A stretch of 64,000 bases of DNA from Phytomonas francai (Eukaryota > Euglenozoa > Kinetoplastea > Trypanosomatida > Trypanosomatidae): the NCBI GenBank assembly GCA_001766655.1, contig MJCC01000004.1:1307842-1371841 (forward strand), given 5' to 3'. This document shows, piece by piece, positions 31,722 through 41,296 of the stretch; within the stretch, counting starts at the first letter, position 1, and each line of letters opens with the position of its first letter. The translations under genes were made by a program, and so were the position numbers. The notes beneath the pieces are model-generated. The model saw only the letters and a list, made by a program, of their open reading frames with translations, was not told the origin of the DNA and searched no databases.

Positions 31722-33233
31722 ATGCATCAGCGATTAGATATCACACCATCAACGCTACCACGGGCCGAGCTTCTTCAATGGGTTAATACCTCTCTGCCCT
31801 GCTCTTCCCCGAATAAAGGCACGGTGGCACCAATTAAAAAAGTTGAGCAGTGTGGTAGCGGAGTACCTTACGTTCTTTTACTGCCCACCATGCTACCTAT
31901 TCTATACACACCGTTAATCACCAAATCAAAGGTTCCTGCTCATCACGAGTTTGAGGCAGTTATAAATCTAAAGCTGATGCAGGAGGCATTGCATCGGAAT
32001 GGTATTCCCAAACCAAATATACTGACTGATGACCTAGCTAAGATTATAAATGGCAACTTTCAAGCTAACTTGCATCTCTTGCAATGGTTCCATGGCTTGT
32101 ACACGGCGTTAAGGGAAAATGGTATAGACCCCCCCCAGCGTAGAGTTTCGTTAAATGATGTTCGCCCCATTGACACCTTAACAAGATTCAAGACCGATGG
32201 GCCGTTTTTGGAAAATGGGAGGGGGACGCAGTCGTCGAAGGAGGGCGAGCATCACCAGAAACAGGAAAATTCTCATGCTCATCACGAGGACAATGAGGTA
32301 CCCAGAGCTACATCAAATTTGTCACTAGAAAGCAGCTCCACTCAAGGCTCACATGGGAACTTCAACTCGCCACAGATTCATCCCAAAGTGAAACCTAGAA
32401 AGCCAAGCAGACAGGAACTGAGTGTTATTTCCAGTGATAAGGGCCACGTGAGTCCACATTCAGCACCAACCACAATAAATAAGAACTCTGTAACGCCGTC
32501 AAGGGCGTCCCCAGCCACACAAAGACAGAAACCCACCACTCCAAAAGGCATACTGATTCATTCAAATGCGGTACGGCATAGTGCAACGTCCATAAGTCGT
32601 AGCCAATCTGTCGGCACATTAACCAACAAGACTGCTGGCCACACAAGATATCCTATATTTCCCTCTTCTGGTCCGGTGTCGCGTCATGCCCCGTCGATTA
32701 ATTTTGCTAGTGGCGCTGATTGTAATTTTGCTGCCCTTGGTAGCGGAGACGGCGCGCGTTGTGAACAGATGCATGCACCCTCGTCTGATAGCTTGAATAT
32801 CAGCAACATGGCTAACAGTGGTACTCATTCTCGCGGCCGCACCAGGCGGACACCCAAGCTATCTGTCGCAAAAGCGGGAGCGTTACCTGATGCCCCTCAA
32901 GAACACGCATCTGCAGAGGTGACACAATATATTATTCCGCGCTCTTCTAAGGACGTTACTAGGTTGCAAAAGGGTACTGACTTTAAGAACGGTGTATGCG
33001 AACACTCCTCTGCGCCCCCCATCAACAACAGTGAGGTCTCTTATCACAACAATAGTCAAGCAACTTCCGAGACGTTGAATCATCAGCTTCAGGAGGTGAC
33101 AATCGGAAAACATTTTTATTACGATAAACTTCGAATGATAGAATGCTTAGTATTAAAGGAGTTGAATTCTAACTCCCCAGGATCAGCGGAACTAGCTAAG
33201 TCCATTAAAGATATTCTATATGCAACAAAGTAG
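31722..33233 (+). CDS. EB1-family microtubule plus-end protein with long linker
   Basis: 503 residues from ATG 31,722. Residues 10-125 match the EB1 calponin-homology domain: AELLQWVN, KKVEQCGSGVPY, a hydrophobic helix ending in PILYTP, HHEFEAVINLKLMQEAL, and NGNFQANLHLLQWFHGLY, which parallels the human 'GKFQDNFEFVQWFKKFF' segment. Residues 460-503 match the EB homology domain with HFYYDKLRMIECLVLKEL and a final DILYATK. Between them are more than 300 low-complexity residues rich in Ser, His, Pro and basic residues, against roughly 60 in human EB1, making it nearly twice the usual length. EB1 proteins track growing microtubule plus ends and recruit partners through the EBH domain. The acidic aromatic EEY/F tail of animal EB1 is absent. 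Confidence 0.87.
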   Translation: MHQRLDITPSTLPRAELLQWVNTSLPCSSPNKGTVAPIKKVEQCGSGVPYVLLLPTMLPILYTPLITKSKVPAHHEFEAVINLKLMQEALHRNGIPKPNILTDDLAKIINGNFQANLHLLQWFHGLYTALRENGIDPPQRRVSLNDVRPIDTLTRFKTDGPFLENGRGTQSSKEGEHHQKQENSHAHHEDNEVPRATSNLSLESSSTQGSHGNFNSPQIHPKVKPRKPSRQELSVISSDKGHVSPHSAPTTINKNSVTPSRASPATQRQKPTTPKGILIHSNAVRHSATSISRSQSVGTLTNKTAGHTRYPIFPSSGPVSRHAPSINFASGADCNFAALGSGDGARCEQMHAPSSDSLNISNMANSGTHSRGRTRRTPKLSVAKAGALPDAPQEHASAEVTQYIIPRSSKDVTRLQKGTDFKNGVCEHSSAPPINNSEVSYHNNSQATSETLNHQLQEVTIGKHFYYDKLRMIECLVLKELNSNSPGSAELAKSIKDILYATK

Positions 33234-34410
33234 ACATAACCAGCTGTTCTCATTGAGCTAAACTAGAAACCTATGAGCAATAAAGCAATGTCTAAATTAT
33301 AGTGTATCTGTGTAGATGAATCCACGTTGAAGCCTTGCGCAACTTCAATGGTTTTGCGATGCTTTCATTGATTTCTTTTCTTTTTTTCTTAACAATTCCT
33401 TACAGAGGGGTGAAGGAGGGGGTGTATTTTAGTTTAGGAGAAAGTACAAGGTCCTAACTCCTGTGTCTCGGCTTAATCTTCCTTCAACACCTTTCTTAGC
33501 TTTTCTTTTAATTTTATAGATCTTGGGTCCACTGTTACATTTTAAAAATCTATCTCTGTATACGAATTATGAGATAATGCGTTATTTCTCCTTGCTATGC
33601 GTTCTCTGAATTCCAAAAAGCTGTATTTTTTTTTCATCTTTGTCTTTTTTTACAAATTCTCAAGAGTTGCTGTGAACTTAATTCCTTTTAGGCTGTTAGA
33701 TATATTACCGCTTCTAGTCACAACGCGATAAAGAATTAACTTGTCACGGGAAAGCATTTTGTTCGCATTCAACACAAAGAGTCTGTTAGGATAAGAATCG
33801 TATCAGCAACTGTTTTTGTAAAATTAAAACATATCCAAGGGAAAGTGCTTGGCCATACCCCTTACTAGGGAAGGGGAACAAGGAAGAAAAAACAATAGGG
33901 TAAGGCTCTGCTCATTAAAAACGATCGAAAAGTTGTCAAATTTCGCGTTAAGTAGGTCTCAAGACAAAAAGAAATAAAGGGAACTTTTAAAAAATTTCTT
34001 TTTTCCTTTTTTCTTTTTTCTTTTGTACTGTTAACATCGACGGCTGACAAAATCCTCGGTACTTTGCTAGCATTGATTTTCAAATAAGTCTTTCAAGGTG
34101 CATTTATTCATTTATTCTTATATTCTTCTGCTCATTTAGTAGTTTTTTTTTGAAAAATAAGCCTTTGCTGGGGTGTGCAAGGAAACATTGACTTTTATTC
34201 CTTTACAGCTTTTCCTCTAAACCCTTAAGGCCAGGGATACCGACACAATTAGCAAAGTGTATACTCTTTTAATTGTTTGACGCAACAAATTCGAGGTGTC
34301 AGTGAACGGAATAGTTGTACTGATTTGGAGTATTGTACGATATTTCTGCGTTTAGTGCGAAAAGGTACGCATATCCATTACACAATACTCAATTTTTGGC
34401 AGACTTTTCC
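33234..34410. other. AT-rich intergenic region with likely acceptor
   Basis: 1.2 kb without a convincing gene. A T-rich stretch ends with AG at 34,207-34,208. The first ATG after that AG is the one at 34,411, supporting it as the next gene's start. Confidence 0.6.
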
Positions 34411-37400
34411 ATGGAAGAGTCAGTGGAGAGTGCAATTCATCCATGCTCAAAGCTTCCTAACGGTTTGGCAGAGGGGGATTCTGCTGAGCTGAGAAGTCCC
34501 ACCAGCCTAAGAAGAAGCCCAGACCATGCGTTAGCGACATCAGCTCCACTAAAACATACACTAGCAAAGCGTCACACGCCCTTTACCACTCTAGCGTCAC
34601 AGGATGATGTAAAGGAAAGACCTAACGCCATTGGTAATAGTTACAATAGCAGTGGTTTGGATAGTACTGATTTAGTTAAGAAAGGATGGGGTTTGGATTC
34701 GCATGATAACGCGGCTCTTTTTCCAAAGAATGCAGATCCAACCGTTCCTGATCCATGGGCCTCAATTGGTACAGCCCCAGTCAAGCCGAACACATCTAGC
34801 GCCCTTCCTTTTCAGGAGCCGCTACTAACTTCTGTTCCTTCTGGAGTGCATGGTACAGGGGGGGTGCATCATAGTAGTCAAACACAATCAAAAAATAATG
34901 CTACTTCAAACTTTTATAACAATGCTGGGCAGAACTACCACCAGTTATGCCAGACATCTTCGGGATATGTGGAGACCAGACCATTTTTGAGTGGCCAACA
35001 AGCAGTGGGGCATCCACCACCACAGGGCCAACTACCTCTTGTTCATCACCAACATCACCACTACCGCCACCAGAGACAACAAAAACATTATTTACAGAAC
35101 CAAGAATATCATCATCGTCACCATCATCACTATCTCCATCATAAATTTGGTCAGCATCCTATGGGAACCCAGGGCTCTTCTGCACCCGCAATGCTGTACG
35201 AAGACTTTGGAGCTTATTCCCATCATCAGCAGCAACAGCAGCTTTATTCTCAACATATATTGCCGTTCCCACTACAACATCATCATCACTATCAATACCA
35301 CCATCACCATCATCAACAATTCAGTGGGATGGGTCCGGCCTACCTGTCTCATTCAGCAAACACGGATCCCTTCAATGTACCTGCAGCTTCCACATTTAAC
35401 GCTAAACCGGATTTAAATACCAATAGCTACGCGGATCCCAGAAGCATGACCACACCCGAGACGTACTGTAAACCTCCCTATTACCATTTTGCGAATTACC
35501 CGAGACAAGAGATGATGTTGGTACCTGCTCTAAAGGGTTCCATTAATTGCGAGGACAGTTCATCTGCTGGTGGGTTTATTGGAGGCGTTAATTCTTCAAA
35601 TATTAATTCAGGTCCAGACTTCTACTTCCCTTCCATGGTACCACCCACGACGGCATTGCCGTTAACAAGTGCGCAGCCAGGAGAATCTCGGCCGTTTTAT
35701 TATCAGGCCCACGCGATGCCCCCGACATCGCCACCTGCCAACAACTCTACGCAACCGTTTCCACGAGATTATAATGCTACACAACCAGAGTATAATGCGA
35801 TGCAACAGGCTGAGATGTATCCATATTTATCGCAAAATCATTCGCAAGTGGCACTGCCTGGGGTAGGAGGAGGTCCCTACATGCCTTTCCCAGCCCAATT
35901 GATCCAAGGTCACGAAATAAATACTAGTGGAGGAAATGTGAGCGATGCAGTTGTTACAGAAGACCCAAATAAAGGGGAATTGAGCAAAAATTATGACAAC
36001 ACTGAGGGAAGCAATACTTGCACAACTCTGAAGGCTAGCAAGGAGGTGGAGGTGATCATTAGTGATACTAATTCTGAGGATGAAGACGGTGCGAATGGGC
36101 TAAAGACAACAGCCTCGAGGGGTGATAGGTGCGCTAATATCAGTGTTGCCACCGTAGGTGGTGAGAACACTAGCAGCTGCCAAAACTCAACCTTCCAACA
36201 GCATCTGCATGTACACAGCCACAAGGAGGTCTATCCGCCCCATCACTGCCACCACCACCACAGGGTCGCTTACAATGCGTCAGACCCGAAAGAGGCGCTG
36301 TCCAAGGCTCGCAGGGACACTCCTTCTTCCGTTGCGGCAGCTTCATATCATCGGCTTTCCGTTCCCACACATTCGGTCGCCATCGCGTCGAGTTATATCC
36401 CAACTCATCCCCCTGTCGATACTGCAAGCCAGGCGGCTGAGCTGCCCAACAACAAGCAACAACTAGCGTTCCGTGGAAAGACTCACCTTTCAGCTGAAAT
36501 AAGCTCGTCCACTTCTACGCCAATTGGGATAAACCATTATGAGCATCATATAGAAAGGGGGATTACATCACATAGCTCTCAACAGCAACATCCTCCAGCT
36601 TCTATCAACATCTGCGCTGACATCGCCACTGAGGAAGTCGAGAGGCCGCGAGATCAGCCCTCCAACCCTGTGACTGAGCCTCTATTCGGGATCGCGTCCA
36701 ATTCAGTATCAGGTCATCCTGCCGTTGTAAACTCGGACAAGCAGGATACTGAAGAGGGATCCAAACCGGGAACAGCAAACACAACCCCAGTGCGTCACCC
36801 GCCGTGCTACACAAACGCAATGGATCACTATTGGAATTCCTTTCAGTTCTCTCACATCTTGACATTAGATGCTGGTGCGTTCCCTGTTTCAAGTAGCGTT
36901 AGTAGTCCGCAGGGACTACCTGTTAGCTATGAGCCTTCCATGCATAGCCCACCGTCTTCGCATCAGTCGCCTATCATGTATGGTGTTGGTGGTGTGCGGG
37001 CTTTCAAACCAAGTTCGCCCCATTTGGTTTTTAACACTTCGCATTCGCACAAGGAAGAAATGTGCATCCCTAGACAGGCGTGCGGGGACTTCCAGAAAAA
37101 GGGCCCGGAGGCTACTTCCACGATGGGTTCTGCCGGTGCACGAAGCCAGCTGCCGCCGTTTGGGACCTTAGTTAGTGGGGAGGGTGCAGGCAGTGCAGGG
37201 ATATTTCCATCCTCTCCGACATTAAACAACGGTGGCACCTCATTTAATTCACCATCTTGCGGACACATGGAGGCAGAGGGATCGGGTTTAGTTTCGGGAT
37301 ATCCCATGCCAGTCACTAATTTTGCAGGCAACAACAAACACACATATAATACCAATGTACCTCAGCACCACCAGCAGCAGCAGCGGTACCCACAACAGTA

Positions 37401-40341
37401 TTCGTACTCTCAGCCACAACCGACACAGTACCCATTTTGGTCTTCAAAACCCCCTGTATCGGGTATTCCTTCTCAAGTGGGGCGCGGTGGCATTGACAAT
37501 ATAAATAATAGCTATAGGAATATACGTGGTGGAGCGCAAACCTGCGCTTTTTCTAAAATGTCTGATCATTTTGCGTATGTTGGAGCTCCCACGTTACCGA
37601 TGGTTGACACTGGAAGTCATCTCCAGCCTAACCCGTCCAGCGACGTCCATCCAGACACTAACACAGCTGCCAGCGCCTATTTTCCGATGCCTGGGGTCAA
37701 TTGTCCACGCCACGTTCACACCCTATGTCATCCTCAGAAGCAGCGGGGTAACCCAAGCTACGGCTACCCCAGTGGTATACCTCCTCTTCTTTACGAGCAC
37801 CACGTGGAACAAACGCAGGAAACATGGATTGAGGAGCTGCAGGCTGACGTTTCTTTTGATTCTTCAGTGTATGGAAACATCGCTTGCCTTGTCGATTCTT
37901 TTTCGCCCCGGGTGCCTGTCACGTATAACTTGGAGTTACCCTTCCAGGATGATGTGAATATGTCGTCGCCGCGGTTGGATTTTACGCCGTCATCTGATTC
38001 TATCCCTTCGATCGGTTCGCTGATGCATGGTGATGTCAATAAAGTTGAATGCCAGGATCTGTCGAATATTCCACATTGTCACGCAGAGGCTGTGGATGTT
38101 GACGTAACTGTGCCCAGCACAGAGCCACAGTGTACCAATAGCCCGAATTCACCCGTTAGAAATATTTTCAAGCAACCTATGGACTGTAATGAATACCATA
38201 TTTCGTGTTTACACAATACACATCCTACTGAAATGGAATCAAGTAGCAGCGGAAGCTGTCCTATTCCTTCGCCTACATCAGTAAGCGATGTGGGTAGAAG
38301 CGGTGTTGATGCTGGCGGGGTTGTGAACCCTGACTCAGTACCACTTCTTCGGCGTTACCAAAACTTTGAGGGCGTACATTTCGTGGAGCCTATTGTGTCC
38401 TTAGCGTCAGTGTGGCATAGCTTCAACTACCCTTTTGGATGCTTGGTTCCTCTCTCTCAGCCCGTCATTCTTTCTAATATGCGACCGCCAGAGAGCAAGG
38501 TGGTGTACACGCCATTGCTGAGTGGCTTTCGAATTTGCTTCCACGATGCTTCGGCCGCGTACGCCAAGCTGCTTGCCTTAAAACGTCAAGAGAGCAACGA
38601 CAAGCTGAACAGCAAAGAGGGATCTAACACGTTGCCTTCTCCATATGTCGTGATTTCACCCAGTTCCCCGGGCTTGCTTACCTGGAGCGCCTCAGAGCGT
38701 CCAGATAATCGCAACGGGGTTGCGGAGCAAGTAGAAGAACTCGCGCGGGCTAACGAGGCATTTCGTACCCTCCTCACCTCCACAACTGCGGATGTTGATC
38801 ACCAATCGTGGGTCGCTATCATGTGGCAACCCGTGTTCTGCGGCGGCCACACAGCTAAGCAGAGCTGCGGCACGTTTCTTGCTTTTTACATGCTGCGCCC
38901 ACCGCGCCATATCTTTCTATCCTTCGCCAACAAGAGCGCTTTGACTTGTATGAATAGCTCATGGGATAGCCCCATATTTCGCGTCGATCGCGAAATGCTA
39001 TCGTTTGATATCTGGAGTTTTAAACGGCGCTACCATGTCGGCCGCTGCGTGCCTACTTCATTTTCATCAGCAAGCGGTAGCGAGGCGAGACAGGTGTCTG
39101 TGCCACGAGAGACGTCGTCAGCTGTCAACTCCACGGAGAACAAGGGCATCCAGATGACTAATTCCATGGGTCATGCGCGAGATTCTCCCCAATCCGTTTC
39201 CGGTGTGAGTGGGCTGGGGAAAGAGACAAGGCGTCCTCAAATGGCCGACGATATCACCGACTTCAACTGCAGCCCCAATCACTTAGATCCGAACGCAGCG
39301 AACAAACAAGCGTTGACACCCTCCTCCACACGACAGGTGCGCTTGCCTCTCATTGGGCTTATCTTCAATCGCTCCCGCTCGGATGTGTGGCTGTGCCTGT
39401 CGACGACCCCTCCTGCGGAGGCCATGCCTGGCGCCGGCTCGTTTCTGCCGTCTTGTCCTCAACGGATGTATCGGGCACCTCTTTTTCTGCTTGTCAGTGC
39501 ACTACAGCTCATGTGCTGGAATGCTTTCGAAGAGGATCGCCACCTCAAGCGCATTAGGATTCAAAGGACCGGCGTATATGATAAGGAGGAGCATGGTAAG
39601 CAAAGTGAGTTGTGTCGGAATCGCGTAACAAATACGGCTTGTGGGGAGGGTGTTCATACACCGACGACCCATTCGGAAAAAGTCGAGGCTGATGAGAGGT
39701 CTGGCAGAAAGAAGAGTCGTATGGATGTCAGCACGGACGCCGCAATGAATTGCACGCAGGTTGAACGACCGATATCTAGAGACCAGTCCTTTTACCCTGT
39801 GGACATCTCTCATAACGAAAACGCCCATAGTGACATGGAGCTCATAACTTCGAATTCCCAGTCGGAGCACATTTCTCTTCTGAAGGTGGCTGTTAGACCT
39901 GCTCTGTCTCCGAACCATGTCGCATTGTCTCCTTACTATACTAAAGGAACCGAATTGTTGGTGAGTGCCGCACGCCAATATCGTAACCTCCGCGAGGCGG
40001 CTATGCTTGAGTCCAACGCAGAGGAAGTGACCAGTTATAACCACGTCTTCGTTAATTCACATACCGGTACATCTGCTCGCGTTTGCGAGCCTAATAAGCT
40101 CCCATCAAATGGCGATGGAAAGACGTCCAATCATCCTGATCTTCCTCTTCGTGTGGTGGCCGGGGGCACTAACATCGAACTCTGCGGGAGCTCTGGCAGT
40201 GTGATTGTGGGGTTGCTAGATTTCTACCAGTGGGCACAGCATGATGCCTCTATCACAGACCTCGCGGAGCGCTATTGCATGGGTTCTGAGGAGAGGGAAT
40301 GTACCCATCGTAGGAACAGAAGACATCTGGAGTCGCGGTAA
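34411..40341 (+). CDS. Very large His/Gln/Ser-rich protein with DUF789-like C-terminal core
   Basis: 1,976 residues when started at ATG 34,411; the frame opens 26 codons earlier but only at TTG. Residues 200-330 are dense in His and Gln, with runs such as HHRHHHHYLHH, and most of 1-1300 is low-complexity Pro/Ser/His/Tyr sequence. The conserved core is about residues 1310-1720 and resembles the DUF789 family of plants and protists in motif order: SVWHSFNYPFGCLVPL, LLSGFRICFHDASAAY, SWVAIMWQPVFCG with a CGTFLAFYML strand, RLPLIGLIF...VWLCL, and a final LVSALQLMCWNAFEE helix. Long charged inserts break the core. The function of DUF789 is not established. The poly-His and poly-Gln composition suggests a condensate-forming or RNA-granule protein, which is inference. 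Confidence 0.85.
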   Translation: MEESVESAIHPCSKLPNGLAEGDSAELRSPTSLRRSPDHALATSAPLKHTLAKRHTPFTTLASQDDVKERPNAIGNSYNSSGLDSTDLVKKGWGLDSHDNAALFPKNADPTVPDPWASIGTAPVKPNTSSALPFQEPLLTSVPSGVHGTGGVHHSSQTQSKNNATSNFYNNAGQNYHQLCQTSSGYVETRPFLSGQQAVGHPPPQGQLPLVHHQHHHYRHQRQQKHYLQNQEYHHRHHHHYLHHKFGQHPMGTQGSSAPAMLYEDFGAYSHHQQQQQLYSQHILPFPLQHHHHYQYHHHHHQQFSGMGPAYLSHSANTDPFNVPAASTFNAKPDLNTNSYADPRSMTTPETYCKPPYYHFANYPRQEMMLVPALKGSINCEDSSSAGGFIGGVNSSNINSGPDFYFPSMVPPTTALPLTSAQPGESRPFYYQAHAMPPTSPPANNSTQPFPRDYNATQPEYNAMQQAEMYPYLSQNHSQVALPGVGGGPYMPFPAQLIQGHEINTSGGNVSDAVVTEDPNKGELSKNYDNTEGSNTCTTLKASKEVEVIISDTNSEDEDGANGLKTTASRGDRCANISVATVGGENTSSCQNSTFQQHLHVHSHKEVYPPHHCHHHHRVAYNASDPKEALSKARRDTPSSVAAASYHRLSVPTHSVAIASSYIPTHPPVDTASQAAELPNNKQQLAFRGKTHLSAEISSSTSTPIGINHYEHHIERGITSHSSQQQHPPASINICADIATEEVERPRDQPSNPVTEPLFGIASNSVSGHPAVVNSDKQDTEEGSKPGTANTTPVRHPPCYTNAMDHYWNSFQFSHILTLDAGAFPVSSSVSSPQGLPVSYEPSMHSPPSSHQSPIMYGVGGVRAFKPSSPHLVFNTSHSHKEEMCIPRQACGDFQKKGPEATSTMGSAGARSQLPPFGTLVSGEGAGSAGIFPSSPTLNNGGTSFNSPSCGHMEAEGSGLVSGYPMPVTNFAGNNKHTYNTNVPQHHQQQQRYPQQYSYSQPQPTQYPFWSSKPPVSGIPSQVGRGGIDNINNSYRNIRGGAQTCAFSKMSDHFAYVGAPTLPMVDTGSHLQPNPSSDVHPDTNTAASAYFPMPGVNCPRHVHTLCHPQKQRGNPSYGYPSGIPPLLYEHHVEQTQETWIEELQADVSFDSSVYGNIACLVDSFSPRVPVTYNLELPFQDDVNMSSPRLDFTPSSDSIPSIGSLMHGDVNKVECQDLSNIPHCHAEAVDVDVTVPSTEPQCTNSPNSPVRNIFKQPMDCNEYHISCLHNTHPTEMESSSSGSCPIPSPTSVSDVGRSGVDAGGVVNPDSVPLLRRYQNFEGVHFVEPIVSLASVWHSFNYPFGCLVPLSQPVILSNMRPPESKVVYTPLLSGFRICFHDASAAYAKLLALKRQESNDKLNSKEGSNTLPSPYVVISPSSPGLLTWSASERPDNRNGVAEQVEELARANEAFRTLLTSTTADVDHQSWVAIMWQPVFCGGHTAKQSCGTFLAFYMLRPPRHIFLSFANKSALTCMNSSWDSPIFRVDREMLSFDIWSFKRRYHVGRCVPTSFSSASGSEARQVSVPRETSSAVNSTENKGIQMTNSMGHARDSPQSVSGVSGLGKETRRPQMADDITDFNCSPNHLDPNAANKQALTPSSTRQVRLPLIGLIFNRSRSDVWLCLSTTPPAEAMPGAGSFLPSCPQRMYRAPLFLLVSALQLMCWNAFEEDRHLKRIRIQRTGVYDKEEHGKQSELCRNRVTNTACGEGVHTPTTHSEKVEADERSGRKKSRMDVSTDAAMNCTQVERPISRDQSFYPVDISHNENAHSDMELITSNSQSEHISLLKVAVRPALSPNHVALSPYYTKGTELLVSAARQYRNLREAAMLESNAEEVTSYNHVFVNSHTGTSARVCEPNKLPSNGDGKTSNHPDLPLRVVAGGTNIELCGSSGSVIVGLLDFYQWAQHDASITDLAERYCMGSEERECTHRRNRRHLESR

Positions 40342-40530
40342 CCATTGGAGTAAAGGAAAGGATAAGAAGGTTTCTAGCTTTACACCTACAACAACTTCTT
40401 AAAGCATTTTCTTTCGATTGTTGTTCCCATCTCGAGTTTTTTTTTTGCCTTATGGTGAGGTAGTGTGTGGGTCTTGGAGTTTTGAGCTCCTTTTTTCTTT
40501 TTACTTTAATGCTGGGACAATAATATGAAG

Positions 40531-40569
<39 letters not shown>

Positions 40570-41296
40570 AAGCATTTTATTGGGTATTTCAAATGGAAAA
40601 CGTGCGAGCTATGGAGAGGGAATAGGCTATGACATTACGGTCGATATTTCATCTACATGTAACTGTTGTGGTCATTCCAGATTGGAAGCAAATGTGCGTG
40701 ATATTAAATCGTTTTATCACAAATGTAGCGTCCAAGAGATCAGAAAGATAAGGCGAGCATAAACTGAAAACAGAAAGGGTTATAGGTTTTGTTGAAACAA
40801 ACATGTCGCCATTCATTTTGAGTTTGATTTTCTCTTTGTTTTAGTAGATCGCTTCCATTGAGGGGTGGGGACATTCTTTTGTACAATAGCATTAGTTTCA
40901 CTAGAATATCTTATGAAATAAGGGCATGCATTTGTGTTTGAGTTTTTTAAAAAGCGCAACCTGTCCTTTACTGTGCTTTAATCATTCTCCCGAAATGATT
41001 GCAATAACGAGAAGCTTTTTGCTTCAATGAATTAATATCATCATTTTAAAAAAATTAGCGACATACTAAAAGGCTTCAATTTCCATTTCTTGAACGTGTG
41101 TAACCATTCCCTCGCAGTTTTTATCTTCCTAAATATTCTTCTATTTATTTATTTGGTTGACAGTCCCATACTATCAGAGTCCCCAAGGAGGGTTTCTAGT
41201 GTCTGTTTTTCTTCGATTAAAAACCATTCAGTATCCTTGTGTACCCATAAATCTTCGCGAAGGACGTGACGACGACGACAGAACCGAGGAGTTGCT
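40342..41296. other. AT-rich intergenic region with (TA)n and acceptor
   Basis: 955 bp. A TA repeat occupies 40,531-40,569, broken by one C. A pyrimidine tract ends with AG at 41,162-41,163, and the next ATG is that of the following gene. No gene was seen. Confidence 0.6.

Noticed and set aside
34333..34410. N-terminal extension of the DUF789-like protein
   Set aside because: The frame is open, but its first codon is TTG; the first ATG after the likely acceptor is at 34,411.
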